Source: Nocardioides speluncae
GTDB lineage: Bacteria; Actinomycetota; Actinomycetes; Propionibacteriales; Nocardioidaceae
Direction: 5' to 3'
Assembly: GCF_003121585.1 (NCBI RefSeq)
Contig: NZ_QEOO01000036.1
Coordinates: 248,001 to 312,000 of the forward strand
DNA length: 64,000 bases
Of the stretch, positions 8,711 through 18,670 are shown piece by piece. Within the stretch, counting starts at the first letter, position 1. Each line of letters opens with the position of its first letter. A model generated the notes under the pieces. It searched no databases. It was not told where the DNA came from and saw only the letters and a program-made list of their open reading frames with translations. The position numbers and the translations under genes are program-made.

Positions 8711-8715
8711 GACGC

Positions 8716-9267
8716 TCAACGCAGTCCGCTGATGACCATCCCGATGAGCAGCTCGTAGCTCTCCTCGAGAGGCTCGGGCAGCCCGAACCCGCCTGATGCC
8801 TCCAGTACGGCGAACCCGTGGACGGCCGAGCGCAGACAGCGGGCAGCGTGGATCAGGGCCGGCCCGTCGAGGTCGTAGCCACGCAGCACCGCCAGTACGG
8901 CGCCGAGCAGGCGGTCGGCCGCGGCGGCAAGTGGCGGCTCGGTCGCCGGGGTCTGCTCCATCGCGGCATAGCGGCCGGGATGGTCCACGACGTAGGACCG
9001 GTAGGCGCGCATCACCGCGCGCACGGCGTCGTCGCCGGACCGGCCCATCGCCGCCTCGCTGACCCGGTCGGCAAGCTCGTCGAGGACCCGGAGTGTCACC
9101 AGCTGCCGGAGCTCCGCGAGGCTGCGCACGTGCTTGTACAGCGACGGCGTCGCGACGCCGGCGGACCCGGCAACGGCCGAGAGCGTGAGGGCGGCCGCTC
9201 CGTCGGTGTCGACCAGATTGATGGCGGCGTCGACGACCCCGTCGGGGGAGAGCCCGGCACGCGGCAT
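8716..9267 (-). CDS. TetR family transcriptional regulator
   Basis: 183 aa. N-terminal helix-turn-helix typical of TetR (GVVDAAINLVDTDG, LSAVAGSAGVATPSLYKHV at about 10-45) and a C-terminal ligand-binding domain of the WHG type (AARCLRSAVHGFAVLEASGGFG). It is the second gene of an operon behind an alpha/beta hydrolase, its ATG sharing one base with the hydrolase stop. A perfect inverted repeat (10071-10085) in front of the operon is the likely operator, giving negative autoregulation. The inducer is unknown; a substrate or product of the hydrolase is a reasonable guess. Confidence 0.93.
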   Translation of the reverse strand: MPRAGLSPDGVVDAAINLVDTDGAAALTLSAVAGSAGVATPSLYKHVRSLAELRQLVTLRVLDELADRVSEAAMGRSGDDAVRAVMRAYRSYVVDHPGRYAAMEQTPATEPPLAAAADRLLGAVLAVLRGYDLDGPALIHAARCLRSAVHGFAVLEASGGFGLPEPLEESYELLIGMVISGLR

Positions 9268-10061
9268 CAGAGCCGCCCGAGGAAGGCCAGGATCGCGGCG
9301 CTGGTGTTCTCGGGGTACTCGTGGTGCGGGTAGTGACCGGCGCCGTCGACCATCACGATCTCCGTCGTCCCGGCCAGCGCGGCGGCGATCGACTCCGCCT
9401 CGGCTCGCGGGTCGGCGAAGTCGGGGCTCTTGGTGCCGTAGACGGCGAGCGCGGGGGCGGTGACCCGCTCCAGCCGGCCGGCGAGGTCGTCCTTGGTGCC
9501 GAGCCCCATCGTGCGGGCGGCGGCCATCCGTCCCGTCTCGCCCAGGTTCTTCTTCATCGCGGCGACGTGCTCGGCGAGGTCGGCGGGCTTCGGCCCCTTG
9601 TGCAAGGACTTGTAGTACATCGCCCAGAGAATGGGCGAGCTGAGCACCAGCCGTGCGAGCTGCTTCATGAAGGCGTTGATCGTGACGGGCTTGGTGAACG
9701 CCTCGAGGAGTACGACGCCGCGCACCAGCTCGGGATGCTCGGAGGCCAGCCAGACCGCGCTGCCACCGGAGAAGGAGTGGCCGACCACGACCGCCGGGCC
9801 GGCGTCCAGGTGGCGGATCAGCGCGGCGAGGTCGGCGCCGGTGGCGGAGTTGGTGTACTCGTCGAACGGCACGCTCGACTCGCCGTGGCCGCGCAGGTCG
9901 ACGGTCACCACTCGATAGCCGGCCTCGGCCAGCTCCGGTGCCACCAGTCGATAGCTGGATCGCAGGTCGCCCATCCCTGGGCTGAGGACGAGCAGCGGCC
10001 CGGCGCCGGTGGTGTCGTCGTACGCGATCCGGCCGCCGGGAACCTCGAGGTAGTGAGTCAT
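9267..10061 (-). CDS. Alpha/beta hydrolase
   Basis: 264 aa cytosolic hydrolase. Visible motifs: oxyanion region LSPGMGDLRSSYR, strand VVTVDLRGHGESS, nucleophile elbow GHSFSGGSA (Ser near residue 100), late Asp in VYGTKSPDFADPRAE and catalytic His in DGAGHYPHHEYPEN near the C-terminus. The start MTHYLEVPGG is used because it gives the normal family N-terminus and lies 10 nt from the operator; longer frames upstream are arginine-rich shadow sequence. Esterase, epoxide-hydrolase or haloperoxidase-like activity cannot be separated from sequence. Co-transcribed with the TetR gene. Confidence 0.9.
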   Translation of the reverse strand: MTHYLEVPGGRIAYDDTTGAGPLLVLSPGMGDLRSSYRLVAPELAEAGYRVVTVDLRGHGESSVPFDEYTNSATGADLAALIRHLDAGPAVVVGHSFSGGSAVWLASEHPELVRGVVLLEAFTKPVTINAFMKQLARLVLSSPILWAMYYKSLHKGPKPADLAEHVAAMKKNLGETGRMAAARTMGLGTKDDLAGRLERVTAPALAVYGTKSPDFADPRAEAESIAAALAGTTEIVMVDGAGHYPHHEYPENTSAAILAFLGRL

Positions 10062-10070
10062 AGCCAAAAA

Positions 10071-10085
10071 GCTAATCGAATTAGC
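10071..10085 (-). promoter_or_regulatory. Operator-like perfect inverted repeat before the hydrolase-TetR operon
   Basis: GCTAAT-CGA-ATTAGC is a perfect 6+3+6 dyad in an AT-rich patch within GC-rich DNA, 10 nt upstream of the hydrolase ATG. Size and position fit a TetR-family operator. Confidence 0.7.
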
Positions 10086-10177
10086 CAAAGCCGTCAAGCG
10101 CGTGTCGCCGTGAGTACGGCGCAAGCCAGCCCGTAAGGTCGGGTCCGAACAGGTGTTCGGGCAAAGAGGGGTGAGGT

Positions 10178-10708
10178 ATGCGGGTGCTCGGCATCGACCC
10201 CGGTCTGACCCGTTGTGGTCTCGGGGTCGTCGACGGCGACATCGGCCGGCCGCTGACGATGGTCGACGTGGGCGTGGTCCGGACATCTGCGGACGTCCCG
10301 GTCGCGATCCGGCTGATCACCATCGAGAAGGGCATCGACGCGTGGCTCGACGAGCACCGGCCCGACGCGGTGGCTGTCGAGCGGGTGTTCGCCCGCTCCG
10401 ACTCCAGCACCATCATGGGCACCGCCCAGGCCAGCGGCATCGCGCTGGTCGCCGCGGCCCGGCGCGGGATCCCGGTCGGCATGCACACGCCGAGCGAGGT
10501 CAAGGCCGCCGTGTCCGGCAACGGCCGGGCCGACAAGGCTCAGGTCGGCGCGATGGTGACCCGGCTGCTGCGGCTGGAACAAGCACCCAAGCCCGCCGAC
10601 GCCGCCGACGCGCTGGCGCTGGCGATCTGCCATGTGTGGCGTGGCGGTGCGCAGGCCAGGATCGACGCCGCGGTGGCGAAGTCGAAAGCCATGACAGGGA
10701 GGAAATAG
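10178..10708 (+). CDS. ruvC: Crossover junction endodeoxyribonuclease RuvC
   Basis: 176 aa Holliday junction resolvase. RNase H-like fold with the four acidic catalytic positions visible: Asp in [12 protein letters not shown] (residue 7), Glu in VAVERVF (about 68), and the C-terminal Asp pair in [15 protein letters not shown] (about 140-150). It cuts junctions held by RuvAB; the three genes follow each other with gaps of 4 nt. GAGGGGTGAGG precedes the ATG. Confidence 0.97.
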   Translation: MRVLGIDPGLTRCGLGVVDGDIGRPLTMVDVGVVRTSADVPVAIRLITIEKGIDAWLDEHRPDAVAVERVFARSDSSTIMGTAQASGIALVAAARRGIPVGMHTPSEVKAAVSGNGRADKAQVGAMVTRLLRLEQAPKPADAADALALAICHVWRGGAQARIDAAVAKSKAMTGRK

Positions 10709-10712
10709 AGCA

Positions 10713-11315
10713 GTGATCGCGTTCGTTTCCGGCACGGTCGCCCAGGTGTCGCTCACCGGGGCCGTGATCGAGGTCGGCGGCGTCGGCCTGGAGCTGATGT
10801 GTACGCCGAGCACGCTGGCGACGCTGCGTGCCGGCCAGCCGGCCACGCTGCCCTCGTCGCTGGTGGTGCGTGAGGACTCGCTGACGCTGTTCGGGTTCGT
10901 CGACGAGGACGAGAAGGCTACGTTCGAGCTGGTGCAGACCGCGAGCGGGGTCGGTCCCAAGCTCGCGCAGGCGATGCTCGCCGTACTCTCGCCCGATGAC
11001 CTGCGCAGTGCGGTCGCCGGCGACGACGTCAAGACGCTGACCCGGGTCCCTGGCATCGGCCAGAAGGTCGCGCAGCGGATCATCCTCGAGCTGAAGGACC
11101 GGCTGGGCGTGGTGGCCGGCGGGGGAGCCAGCCGTGTCGGCGCCCCGGCGGCGGCTGCGCCCTGGCGCGACCAGGTCCATCAGGGTCTGGTCGGGCTCGG
11201 CTGGTCGACGAAGGAGGCCGAGAAGGCCGTCGACGCTGTCGCCCCCACGGCCAACGGCAACCCCGATGTCGGCGTCCTGATGCGCGCCGCCCTGCAGACG
11301 CTGAGCAAGGCCTGA
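10713..11315 (+). CDS. ruvA: Holliday junction branch migration protein RuvA
   Basis: 200 aa, GTG start 4 nt after ruvC with GAGGAAATAGAG before it. Domain I OB-fold ([14 protein letters not shown] ... [24 protein letters not shown]), two helix-hairpin-helix motifs ([13 protein letters not shown] and [20 protein letters not shown]) and the C-terminal RuvB-binding domain ([17 protein letters not shown]) are all present. Binds the four-way junction as tetramer and loads RuvB. Confidence 0.97.
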   Translation: MIAFVSGTVAQVSLTGAVIEVGGVGLELMCTPSTLATLRAGQPATLPSSLVVREDSLTLFGFVDEDEKATFELVQTASGVGPKLAQAMLAVLSPDDLRSAVAGDDVKTLTRVPGIGQKVAQRIILELKDRLGVVAGGGASRVGAPAAAAPWRDQVHQGLVGLGWSTKEAEKAVDAVAPTANGNPDVGVLMRAALQTLSKA

Positions 11316-11319
11316 GGCG

Positions 11320-12390
11320 ATGGACCATCTCGAGGCTGCCGAGGAAGCACACTTCGCCTCGCTGACCGCCGCGGAGGCCGAGGGCGACGAGCGCGCGGTC
11401 GAGGCGGCGCTGCGGCCGCGCACCCTCGACGAGGTGATCGGGCAGACCCGGGTTCGCGAGCAGCTCGGGCTGGTCCTCGAAGCCGCACGCAGGCGCGGCC
11501 GGGCGCCGGACCACGTGCTGCTGTCCGGTCCGCCCGGACTCGGTAAGACCACGCTGGCGATGATCATCTCCGCCGAGATGAGCGCTCCGCTGCGGCTGAC
11601 CAGCGGCCCGGCGATCACCCACGCCGGGGACCTGGCGGCGATCCTGTCCGGCCTGAACGAAGGCGACGTGCTGTTCGTCGACGAGATCCACCGGATGTCG
11701 CGACCGGCAGAAGAGATGCTCTACATGGCGATGGAGGACTTCCGGGTCGACGTCGTCATCGGCAAGGGGCCGGGTGCGACCGCGATCCCGCTGGAGATCC
11801 CGCCGTTCACTCTGGTCGGCGCCACCACCCGCGCCGGACTGCTGCCCGGGCCGCTGCGCGACCGGTTCGGTTTCACCGCGCACCTGGAGTTCTACGAGCC
11901 GAGCGAGCTCGACCTGATCGTGCACCGCTCGGCCGGGCTGCTCGGCGTCGAGCTGACCGACGATGGCTCGGTGGAGATCTCGTCCCGGTCGCGCGGTACG
12001 CCGCGGATCGCCAACCGGCTGCTGCGCCGGGTCCGCGACTATGCGCAGGTGCGCGCCGACGGCGTGGTCACGCTGCCGGTCTCGCGCGCCGCGCTCGACC
12101 TCTACGAGGTCGACGAGTCCGGGCTCGACCGGCTCGACCGCGCCGTGATCGGCGTACTCTGCCGCCGTTTCGGAGGCGGTCCGGTCGGGATCAGCACGCT
12201 CGCCGTGGCGGTCGGGGAGGAGCGGGAGACGGTCGAGGAGGTCGCCGAGCCGTTCCTGGTGCGCACCGGTCTTCTCGCCCGTACGCCGCGGGGCCGGGTG
12301 GCGACTCCGGCCGCCTGGCGGCACCTCGGACTGGCCGTCCCGCCGATGCCGGACGGATCGTTTGGGGATGCGACTCTGTTTGAGGACTGA
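11320..12390 (+). CDS. ruvB: Holliday junction branch migration ATPase RuvB
   Basis: 356 aa AAA+ motor. Walker [10 protein letters not shown] (about residue 70), Walker B DEIHRM, sensor 1 GATTR, arginine finger region GPLRDRFGF and the C-terminal winged helix ([17 protein letters not shown] type, [11 protein letters not shown]). N-terminus of about 25 residues is longer than in E. coli but usual for actinobacteria. Forms the hexamer that drives branch migration with RuvA. Confidence 0.97.
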   Translation: MDHLEAAEEAHFASLTAAEAEGDERAVEAALRPRTLDEVIGQTRVREQLGLVLEAARRRGRAPDHVLLSGPPGLGKTTLAMIISAEMSAPLRLTSGPAITHAGDLAAILSGLNEGDVLFVDEIHRMSRPAEEMLYMAMEDFRVDVVIGKGPGATAIPLEIPPFTLVGATTRAGLLPGPLRDRFGFTAHLEFYEPSELDLIVHRSAGLLGVELTDDGSVEISSRSRGTPRIANRLLRRVRDYAQVRADGVVTLPVSRAALDLYEVDESGLDRLDRAVIGVLCRRFGGGPVGISTLAVAVGEERETVEEVAEPFLVRTGLLARTPRGRVATPAAWRHLGLAVPPMPDGSFGDATLFED

Positions 12391-12473
12391 CCGCGGTTAC
12401 ACTTCACCGTTGGTCGGCCTTGGCACCTCTGCTGAGCGGCCATATCCAGCTTTCCGAGAGGCATCCCAAACCC

Positions 12474-12746
12474 GTGTCCGATCTCTATGCGCTGATCCCG
12501 CTCGTCGGCATCGTGCTCCTGTTCTGGCTGCTCATGGTGCGACCGGCGGCACGACGTAACAAGGAACTCGGCCAGATGCAGGCCGAGCTCGCCGTCGGTG
12601 ACGAGGTGATGATCGGCGCCGGCGTCTTCGGGAAGATCCACAGCGTCGACGGCGACGACCGGCTCAAGCTCGAGATCGCCGATGGCGTCGTCGTCGAGGT
12701 CGCCCGGGGTGCCGTGGTCAAAGTCGTGAACGACAGGAGCAAGTGA
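12474..12746 (+). CDS. yajC: Preprotein translocase accessory subunit YajC
   Basis: 90 aa. One N-terminal transmembrane helix (LIPLVGIVLLFWLLMV) followed by the conserved RPAARRNKE and GDEVMIGAGVFGKI region. GTG is chosen because GAGAGG lies upstream and the protein then starts directly before the membrane helix. YajC joins SecD and SecF in the holo-translocon; secD begins 3 nt downstream. Confidence 0.92.
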   Translation: MSDLYALIPLVGIVLLFWLLMVRPAARRNKELGQMQAELAVGDEVMIGAGVFGKIHSVDGDDRLKLEIADGVVVEVARGAVVKVVNDRSK

Positions 12747-12749
12747 ACA

Positions 12750-14477
12750 GTGGCTAAGAACTCGGCGCAGCAGCCAGTGCGCACCCTGGTGGTGTTCTTC
12801 CTGGCCATGGCCGTCCTGTTCGGGCTGGTTGCCCTGGCCGGAGCGTGGAAGCCGAAGCTCGGCCTCGACCTCCAGGGCGGCACCCGGATCACCTTGACCG
12901 CCAAGGGCGACGTGGAGTCGGCCAGCCTCGAGGAGGCCGCCGGCATCATCGACCAGCGGGTCAACGGCTCCGGCGTCGCCGAGGCCGAGGTCACGACCCA
13001 GGGCTCGAAGTACATCAACGTCGAGATCCCCGGCAAGAGCCGGCGCGACCTGGTCGCGACTGTCGAGCGCCAGGCGCAGCTGCGGTTCCGGCTGGTCGGC
13101 GCGTCCTCGCTCTCGGGCAGCACCGGCGACCCGACCCAGCAGATCCCGGGCAGCGGCGTACTCTCGCCCGAGCAGGAGCAGCCGCCCGCCAACGAGCAGC
13201 CGGAGCAGGAGCCGAGCGGCACCGCCACTCCGAAGAGCCGGCCGCCGGTTGGCTTTGCCACCGACCCGACCGAGACGCCGAGCAGCAGCGGTACGCCCTC
13301 CGGGAGCACCACGTCCAGCCCCTCCGCGCCCACCGATTCGGAGGCGCCGGCCGATGAGCCGGAGACGACCGGGATCGATGCCGCGCTGGGCTGGCAGAAT
13401 GCACCGGACGACGAGTCGATGCAGGCCTATAACGCGTACCAGTGTCCGGCCGAAGGCGAGGTCGCAGAGGTAGTCGACGACCCGAAGAAGCCTCTTGTCG
13501 CCTGCGACGACCGGGGCACGAAGTACCTCATGTCGGCCGCGGTGATCGAAGGCACCGACCTCGACGACTCCACGGCGGACTACGACCAGCAGCAGCTGCA
13601 GTGGTCGGTGGGCCTGAAGTTCAACGGCGACGGCTCCAAGGTGTTCTCGAAGATCTCGCAGACCCTCTTCGGCACCCAGAAGCTGTTCGCGATCGTGCTG
13701 GATGGCCAGGTGCTCTCCGCGCCGACGATGAACGACCCGAACCTGAGCGACCGGGCGAGCATCTCCGGCAGCTTCAACGAGTCCTCCGCGAACAGCCTCG
13801 CGACCAGCCTCAAGTACGGCGCGCTGCCGGTTGCGTTCGAGAAGAACCCGAACGTCGAGACCGTCGGCCCGTCGCTGGCCGGCAACCAGCTCACCGCCGG
13901 CATCACCGGCGCGGTGATCGGCCTGGGCCTGGTCATGCTGTACTGCCTGTTCTACTACCGCGGCCTCGGCCTGGTCGTGATCGCGTCGCTGCTCCTCGCC
14001 GGCGTTGCGACCTACGGCTTCGTGCTGCTGCTCGGTGAGGCCGCCGGGTTCACGCTGTCGCTGCCCGGCATCGCGGGCCTGATCATCGCGGTCGGCATCG
14101 TCGCGGACGCGTTCGTCGTCTTCTTCGAACGAATAAGAGACGAGATGCGCGAAGGCAAGTCGATGCGGGTCGCCGTGGAGAGCGGCTGGGTCCGGGCCCG
14201 GTCCACCCGAATCGCGGCGAACACGGTTTCGCTGCTCTCGGCGACCGTTCTCTACATCTTCTCCGTCGGCGTCGTAAAGGGCTTCGCGTTCGCGCTCGGC
14301 CTGAGCACGCTGATCGACCTCGCGGTCTTCTTCTGGTTCACCAAGCCGATGGTGTCGTACCTGGCGACGTACAAGTTCTTCAGCAGTGGCCACAAGTGGT
14401 CGGGTCTCGACCAGGAGGCCCTCGGCGTGTCAGGGGCCCCGGCCCCGGTTGCGGCGACGGTTGGGGGGAAGGCCTGA
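12750..14477 (+). CDS. secD: Protein translocase subunit SecD
   Basis: 575 aa RND-type subunit that pulls exported proteins out of SecYEG using the proton gradient. N-terminal TM (VVFFLAMAVLFGLVALAG), the conserved GLDLQGGTRITL motif, a large periplasm-side domain, and five C-terminal TM helices with the GLGLVMLYC and IAVGIVADAFVVFFERIRDE motifs. Between about residues 122 and 215 it carries a Pro/Ser/Thr/Glu-rich low-complexity insertion absent from E. coli SecD but seen in other actinobacteria. GTG start; stop overlaps the secF ATG by one base. Confidence 0.95.
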   Translation: MAKNSAQQPVRTLVVFFLAMAVLFGLVALAGAWKPKLGLDLQGGTRITLTAKGDVESASLEEAAGIIDQRVNGSGVAEAEVTTQGSKYINVEIPGKSRRDLVATVERQAQLRFRLVGASSLSGSTGDPTQQIPGSGVLSPEQEQPPANEQPEQEPSGTATPKSRPPVGFATDPTETPSSSGTPSGSTTSSPSAPTDSEAPADEPETTGIDAALGWQNAPDDESMQAYNAYQCPAEGEVAEVVDDPKKPLVACDDRGTKYLMSAAVIEGTDLDDSTADYDQQQLQWSVGLKFNGDGSKVFSKISQTLFGTQKLFAIVLDGQVLSAPTMNDPNLSDRASISGSFNESSANSLATSLKYGALPVAFEKNPNVETVGPSLAGNQLTAGITGAVIGLGLVMLYCLFYYRGLGLVVIASLLLAGVATYGFVLLLGEAAGFTLSLPGIAGLIIAVGIVADAFVVFFERIRDEMREGKSMRVAVESGWVRARSTRIAANTVSLLSATVLYIFSVGVVKGFAFALGLSTLIDLAVFFWFTKPMVSYLATYKFFSSGHKWSGLDQEALGVSGAPAPVAATVGGKA

Positions 14478-15727
14478 TGAGCAAGTTCACCCGTCTCGGA
14501 AACGACCTCTACGAAGGCCGGGTCTCGGTCGACTTCGTCGGCAAGCGCCTGGTCTGGTTCGCGCTGTCCGGCGTGCTGATGCTGGTGGCGGTCGCGGCGC
14601 TGGCCGTCAGCGGCCTCAACTTCGGCATCGAGTTCGTCGGTGGATCCGAGTACAAGGTCACGCTGCCGGCGGACAAGGCCACCCAGAGCCTCGCCGACGA
14701 CCTGCGCAAGGACGTCGCCGACACCGGCATCGAGGGCGCCAAGTCACCGGTGGTCACGACTGCCGGTGAGAGCTCCATCCTGGTCCAGACCGAGCAGCTT
14801 ACCGACGCCGAGAACGCCGAGGTGGTCGACACGATCCTGGAGACCACCGGGGCCAGCCAGACCGATCTCCAGGTATCCGAGATCGGCGCCAGCTGGGGCA
14901 AGGAGGTCGCCAAGCGCGCGATCACCGGCGTCGTGGTGTTCCTGATCCTGGTCAGCCTCTTCATCGCCATCTACTTCCGCGAGTGGAAGATGTCTGTCGC
15001 CGCGCTGATCGCGCTCGCTCACGACATCCTGATCACGATCGGCGTCTACTCACTGTCCGGCTTCGAGGTGACGCCGGCGACGGTGACCGGCGTACTCACG
15101 ATTCTCGGCTTCTCGCTCTACGACAAGGTCGTGGTGTTCGACAAGGTTCGCGAGAACACCCGGAACCTCCGCCAGGTCCGCCAGACCTACCGGCAGGCGG
15201 CCAACCTGGCGGTCAACCAGACCCTGGTCCGCTCGATCAACACCTCGCTGGTCGCGCTGCTCCCGGTCGCCGGCCTGCTGTACGTCGGCGCCGTCCAGCT
15301 CGGCACCGGCCCGCTGAAGGATCTCGCGCTGGCGCTCTTTGTCGGCATCGCGGTCGGCTGCTACTCCTCGATCTTCATCGCGCCGCCGCTGCTGGTGATG
15401 CTGAAGGCCAACGAGAAGGACGTCATGGACGCGGAGAAGCGGGCCAAGGCGCGGGCACGTGCCAAGAAGGCCGACCCGTACGCCGCGGTGCCGTCGTTCA
15501 GCGAGGACATGCCGATCCAGGACGAGCCGGGTGCCGAGCGCGACGACGCCCCCGCCCGGCGGGCTCCGCTGGTCACCACGACCAAGGCGCCGGCCGCGGC
15601 GCGGCGGCCGGAGACGGCAGGCAGCGGTCGGGTCGCGCCGTCCGCACACGGGCCGGTGCAGGAGAGCCGCTCCGCCGGCCGGGTGCAGCCGACCCGGAAG
15701 CCACGCTCCAAGCGCGGCAAGAAGTAG
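14477..15727 (+). CDS. secF: Protein translocase subunit SecF
   Basis: 416 aa partner of SecD. Six TM helices with the family motif FGIEFVGGSEYKV in the first periplasmic domain, and VTGVLTILGFSLYDKVVVFDKVREN plus SINTSLVALLPV in the membrane bundle. The C-terminal tail of about 95 residues after the last TM is long, basic and Ala/Arg/Pro-rich (ending RKPRSKRGKK), which is common in actinobacteria and may contact the ribosome or membrane. Start taken at the ATG that overlaps the secD stop. Confidence 0.95.
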   Translation: MSKFTRLGNDLYEGRVSVDFVGKRLVWFALSGVLMLVAVAALAVSGLNFGIEFVGGSEYKVTLPADKATQSLADDLRKDVADTGIEGAKSPVVTTAGESSILVQTEQLTDAENAEVVDTILETTGASQTDLQVSEIGASWGKEVAKRAITGVVVFLILVSLFIAIYFREWKMSVAALIALAHDILITIGVYSLSGFEVTPATVTGVLTILGFSLYDKVVVFDKVRENTRNLRQVRQTYRQAANLAVNQTLVRSINTSLVALLPVAGLLYVGAVQLGTGPLKDLALALFVGIAVGCYSSIFIAPPLLVMLKANEKDVMDAEKRAKARARAKKADPYAAVPSFSEDMPIQDEPGAERDDAPARRAPLVTTTKAPAAARRPETAGSGRVAPSAHGPVQESRSAGRVQPTRKPRSKRGKK

Positions 15728-15731
15728 CACG

Positions 15732-16274
15732 ATGTTCGAGCCGCCCGAGATCGCGCTGCAGCGGCTGGTGCGTGACGTCCCCGACTTCCCGGAGCCGGGG
15801 GTCGTCTTCAAGGACATCACGCCGCTGCTGGCCGACCACACGGCGTTCGCCAACGTGATCGCCGCGCTCGCCGACGTCGGCCGTGACGCCGACGGCAACC
15901 CGGCGGTCGACAAGGTGGTCGGCATGGAGGCGCGCGGCTTCATCCTCGCCGCGCCGGTCGCGCTGGCCCTCGGTGTCGGTTTCGTGCCGGTCCGGAAGGC
16001 CGGCAAGCTCCCCGGCGCGACCCACGCCGTGTCCTACTCGCTGGAGTACGGCGAGGCGACGCTGGAGATCCATCAGGACGGCGTCGCTCCCGGCGACCGG
16101 GTGCTGCTGGTGGACGACGTGCTGGCCACCGGCGGAACCGTCGCGGCGACCGAGGAGCTGGTCACCAAGTGCGGGGGAGCGGTGCATGCCGTCGCCGTAC
16201 TCATGGAGCTGTCGTTCCTCCCCGGACGGGCCACGATCGGTGATCTGCCACTCACCGCGCTCGCCACGATCTGA
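15732..16274 (+). CDS. apt: Adenine phosphoribosyltransferase
   Basis: 180 aa salvage enzyme, adenine + PRPP to AMP + PPi. The PRPP-binding motif VLLVDDVLATGGT (about residue 118-130), the FPEPGVVFKDITPLL N-terminal motif and the VGMEARGF strand are all standard. It lies 4 nt after secF and before rel, a common actinobacterial order linking nucleotide salvage with (p)ppGpp control. Confidence 0.96.
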   Translation: MFEPPEIALQRLVRDVPDFPEPGVVFKDITPLLADHTAFANVIAALADVGRDADGNPAVDKVVGMEARGFILAAPVALALGVGFVPVRKAGKLPGATHAVSYSLEYGEATLEIHQDGVAPGDRVLLVDDVLATGGTVAATEELVTKCGGAVHAVAVLMELSFLPGRATIGDLPLTALATI

Positions 16275-16338
16275 CGTCGAGAAATCCGTCTTTTCACAAT
16301 GAGTGACGCTTCGGTGCGCAATGTCTAGACCTGCCCCA

Positions 16339-16344
16339 TAGACT
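16339..16344 (+). promoter_or_regulatory. -10 box (TAGACT) for rel, leaderless
   Basis: TAGACT ends 7 nt before the GTG start codon of rel, so the transcript should begin at or next to the start codon. It implies rel has its own promoter besides read-through from apt. Confidence 0.5.
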
Positions 16345-16351
16345 GGGTCAG

Positions 16352-18670
16352 GTGACCGAGGAGCGGAGTGCCATTCAGGCGGAGGAGCGCGCCCCCGAGC
16401 GCGCCCCGGAGCCGATCGGCGCGCAGTCCGCGCGGCGGATGCGGGCCCGTCTGGCCCGCCTCGGGACCCGGTCGCAGGCGAGCAACGCCGTCCTCGAGCC
16501 GCTGTTCCGGGTGGTCCGGGCCAACCACCCGAAGGCCGACCTCGCGCTGCTCGAGCGGGCCTATCTGACCGCCGAGAAGCTGCACGGCACTCAGATGCGC
16601 AAGAGCGGCGACCCGTACATCACCCACCCGCTCGCGGTGACCACGATCCTGGCCGAGATCGGCATGACCGAGCCGACGCTGGTGGCCGCGCTGCTGCACG
16701 ACACGGTCGAGGACACGCCGTACACCCTCGACCAGCTGCGCGCCGACTTCGGCGACGAGGTGGCGCTGCTGGTCGACGGAGTGACCAAGCTCGACAAGGT
16801 CAAGTACGGCGACTCCGCGCAGGCCGAGACGATCCGCAAGATGATCGTCGCGATGTCCCGCGATATCCGGGTGCTGGTCATCAAGCTCGCCGACCGGCTG
16901 CACAACATGCGGACGCTGCGCTACGTGAAGCAGGAGACCCAGGAGCGGAAGGCGCGCGAGACCCTCGACATCTACGCCCCGTTGGCGCACCGGCTCGGCA
17001 TGAACACGCTGAAGTGGGAGCTCGAGGACCTCGCCTTCGCGACGCTGCACCCCAAGATCTACGACGAGATCGTGCGGATGGTGGCCGAGCGGGCGCCGTC
17101 GCGCGACCAGTTCCTGGCGCAGGTCATCGACCAGGTGGAGACCGACCTGAAGGACGCCCGGGTGCGGGCGACGGTGACCGGCCGGCCGAAGCACTACTAC
17201 TCGATCTACCAGAAGATGATTCTCGGCGGCCGCGAGTTCACCGACATCTACGACCTGGTCGGAATCCGCGTTCTCGTCGACGACGACCGCGACTGCTACT
17301 CGGTCCTCGGCGTGATCCACGCCCGCTGGAACCCGGTGCTCGGCCGGTTCAAGGATTTCGTCGCGATGCCGAAGTTCAACATGTACCAGTCACTGCACAC
17401 CACCGTGATCGGCCCGCAGGGCAAGCCGGTGGAGCTGCAGATCCGGACCTTCGGCATGCACCGCCGCGCCGAGTACGGCGTCGCCGCGCACTGGAAGTAC
17501 AAGGAGGACGGCCGCGCCGGCCTCGACACCGACCGCCAGGCCGATGCCGACGACATGACCTGGATCCGCCAGCTGCTCGACTGGCAGAGCGAGGTCGAGG
17601 ATCCGGGCGAGTTCCTGGAGTCGCTGCGGTTCGAGATCAACCGCGCCGAGGTCTACGTGTTCACCCCGCGCGGCGACGTGGTCGCGCTGCCGGTGGACTC
17701 CACGCCCGTGGACTTCGCCTACTCGGTGCACACCGAGGTCGGTCACCACACCATCGGCGCCCGGGTCAACGGCCGGCTGGTGCCGCTGGAGTCCACGCTC
17801 GAGAACGGCGACGTGGTCGAGGTCTTCACCTCGAAGGCGCCGACCGCCGGCCCGTCGCGCGACTGGCTGCAGTTCGTGAAGTCGCAGCGGGCCCGGTCCA
17901 AGATCCGCCAGTGGTTCACCAAGGAGCGCCGCGAAGGCGCCATCGACCGCGGCAAGGACCAGATCGCCCGGCTGATGCGCAAGGAGGGTCTGCCCCTCAA
18001 CCGGCTGCTGTCCCACGAGTCCCTGTCGCTTGCCGCCGAGCATTTCAAGCTCACCGACGTGACCGCCCTGTACGCCGCGGTCGGCGAGGGCAACATCAGC
18101 GCCCAGGCCGTCGTCCGGCACGTGATCGACCTCCACGGTGGCGAGCGCGGCGCTGAGGAGGACCTCTCCGAGGCCGTCACCATCACCGGACGCCGCGGCC
18201 GGACCAAGGCCACCCCGGTCGGCGACTCTGGCGTGATCGTGCGGGGCGCGGCTGACGTGTGGGTCAAGCTCGCCAAGTGCTGTACGCCGGTGCCCGGCGA
18301 CCCGATCCTCGGCTTCGTGACCAAGGGCGCGGGTGTGTCGGTGCACCGCAAGGACTGCACCAACGCCGCCAACCTGCAGGCCGAGCCTGAGCGGCTCATC
18401 GACGTCGAGTGGGCGCCGACCTCGCAGTCGACGTTCCTGGTCAACATTCAGGTCGAGGCGCTGGACCGGGCGCGGCTGCTGTCGGACATCACGATGGTGC
18501 TCTCCGACGTCCACGTGAACATCCTGAGCGCCTCCCTGAACACCACTCGCGACCGCGTCGCCAAGTCCCGCTTCACCTTCGAGATGGCCGACGCGAAGCA
18601 CCTCGACACCGTGCTCCGCGCCGTACGCTCCGTGCCCGGCGTCTTCGACGCCTACCGGGTCACGCAGTAG
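16352..18670 (+). CDS. relA: Bifunctional (p)ppGpp synthetase/hydrolase (RelA/SpoT homologue)
   Basis: 772 aa long RSH protein. Order: HD hydrolase domain with intact HDTVED (about residue 115) and the [12 protein letters not shown] motif; synthetase domain with [19 protein letters not shown] and the catalytic [20 protein letters not shown] region; TGS domain ([15 protein letters not shown]); zinc-finger/CC region ([13 protein letters not shown] ... HRKDC); C-terminal ACT domain ([22 protein letters not shown]). Both activities therefore appear intact. Its last 11 nt overlap the convergent CYTH gene. Confidence 0.96.
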   Translation: MTEERSAIQAEERAPERAPEPIGAQSARRMRARLARLGTRSQASNAVLEPLFRVVRANHPKADLALLERAYLTAEKLHGTQMRKSGDPYITHPLAVTTILAEIGMTEPTLVAALLHDTVEDTPYTLDQLRADFGDEVALLVDGVTKLDKVKYGDSAQAETIRKMIVAMSRDIRVLVIKLADRLHNMRTLRYVKQETQERKARETLDIYAPLAHRLGMNTLKWELEDLAFATLHPKIYDEIVRMVAERAPSRDQFLAQVIDQVETDLKDARVRATVTGRPKHYYSIYQKMILGGREFTDIYDLVGIRVLVDDDRDCYSVLGVIHARWNPVLGRFKDFVAMPKFNMYQSLHTTVIGPQGKPVELQIRTFGMHRRAEYGVAAHWKYKEDGRAGLDTDRQADADDMTWIRQLLDWQSEVEDPGEFLESLRFEINRAEVYVFTPRGDVVALPVDSTPVDFAYSVHTEVGHHTIGARVNGRLVPLESTLENGDVVEVFTSKAPTAGPSRDWLQFVKSQRARSKIRQWFTKERREGAIDRGKDQIARLMRKEGLPLNRLLSHESLSLAAEHFKLTDVTALYAAVGEGNISAQAVVRHVIDLHGGERGAEEDLSEAVTITGRRGRTKATPVGDSGVIVRGAADVWVKLAKCCTPVPGDPILGFVTKGAGVSVHRKDCTNAANLQAEPERLIDVEWAPTSQSTFLVNIQVEALDRARLLSDITMVLSDVHVNILSASLNTTRDRVAKSRFTFEMADAKHLDTVLRAVRSVPGVFDAYRVTQ

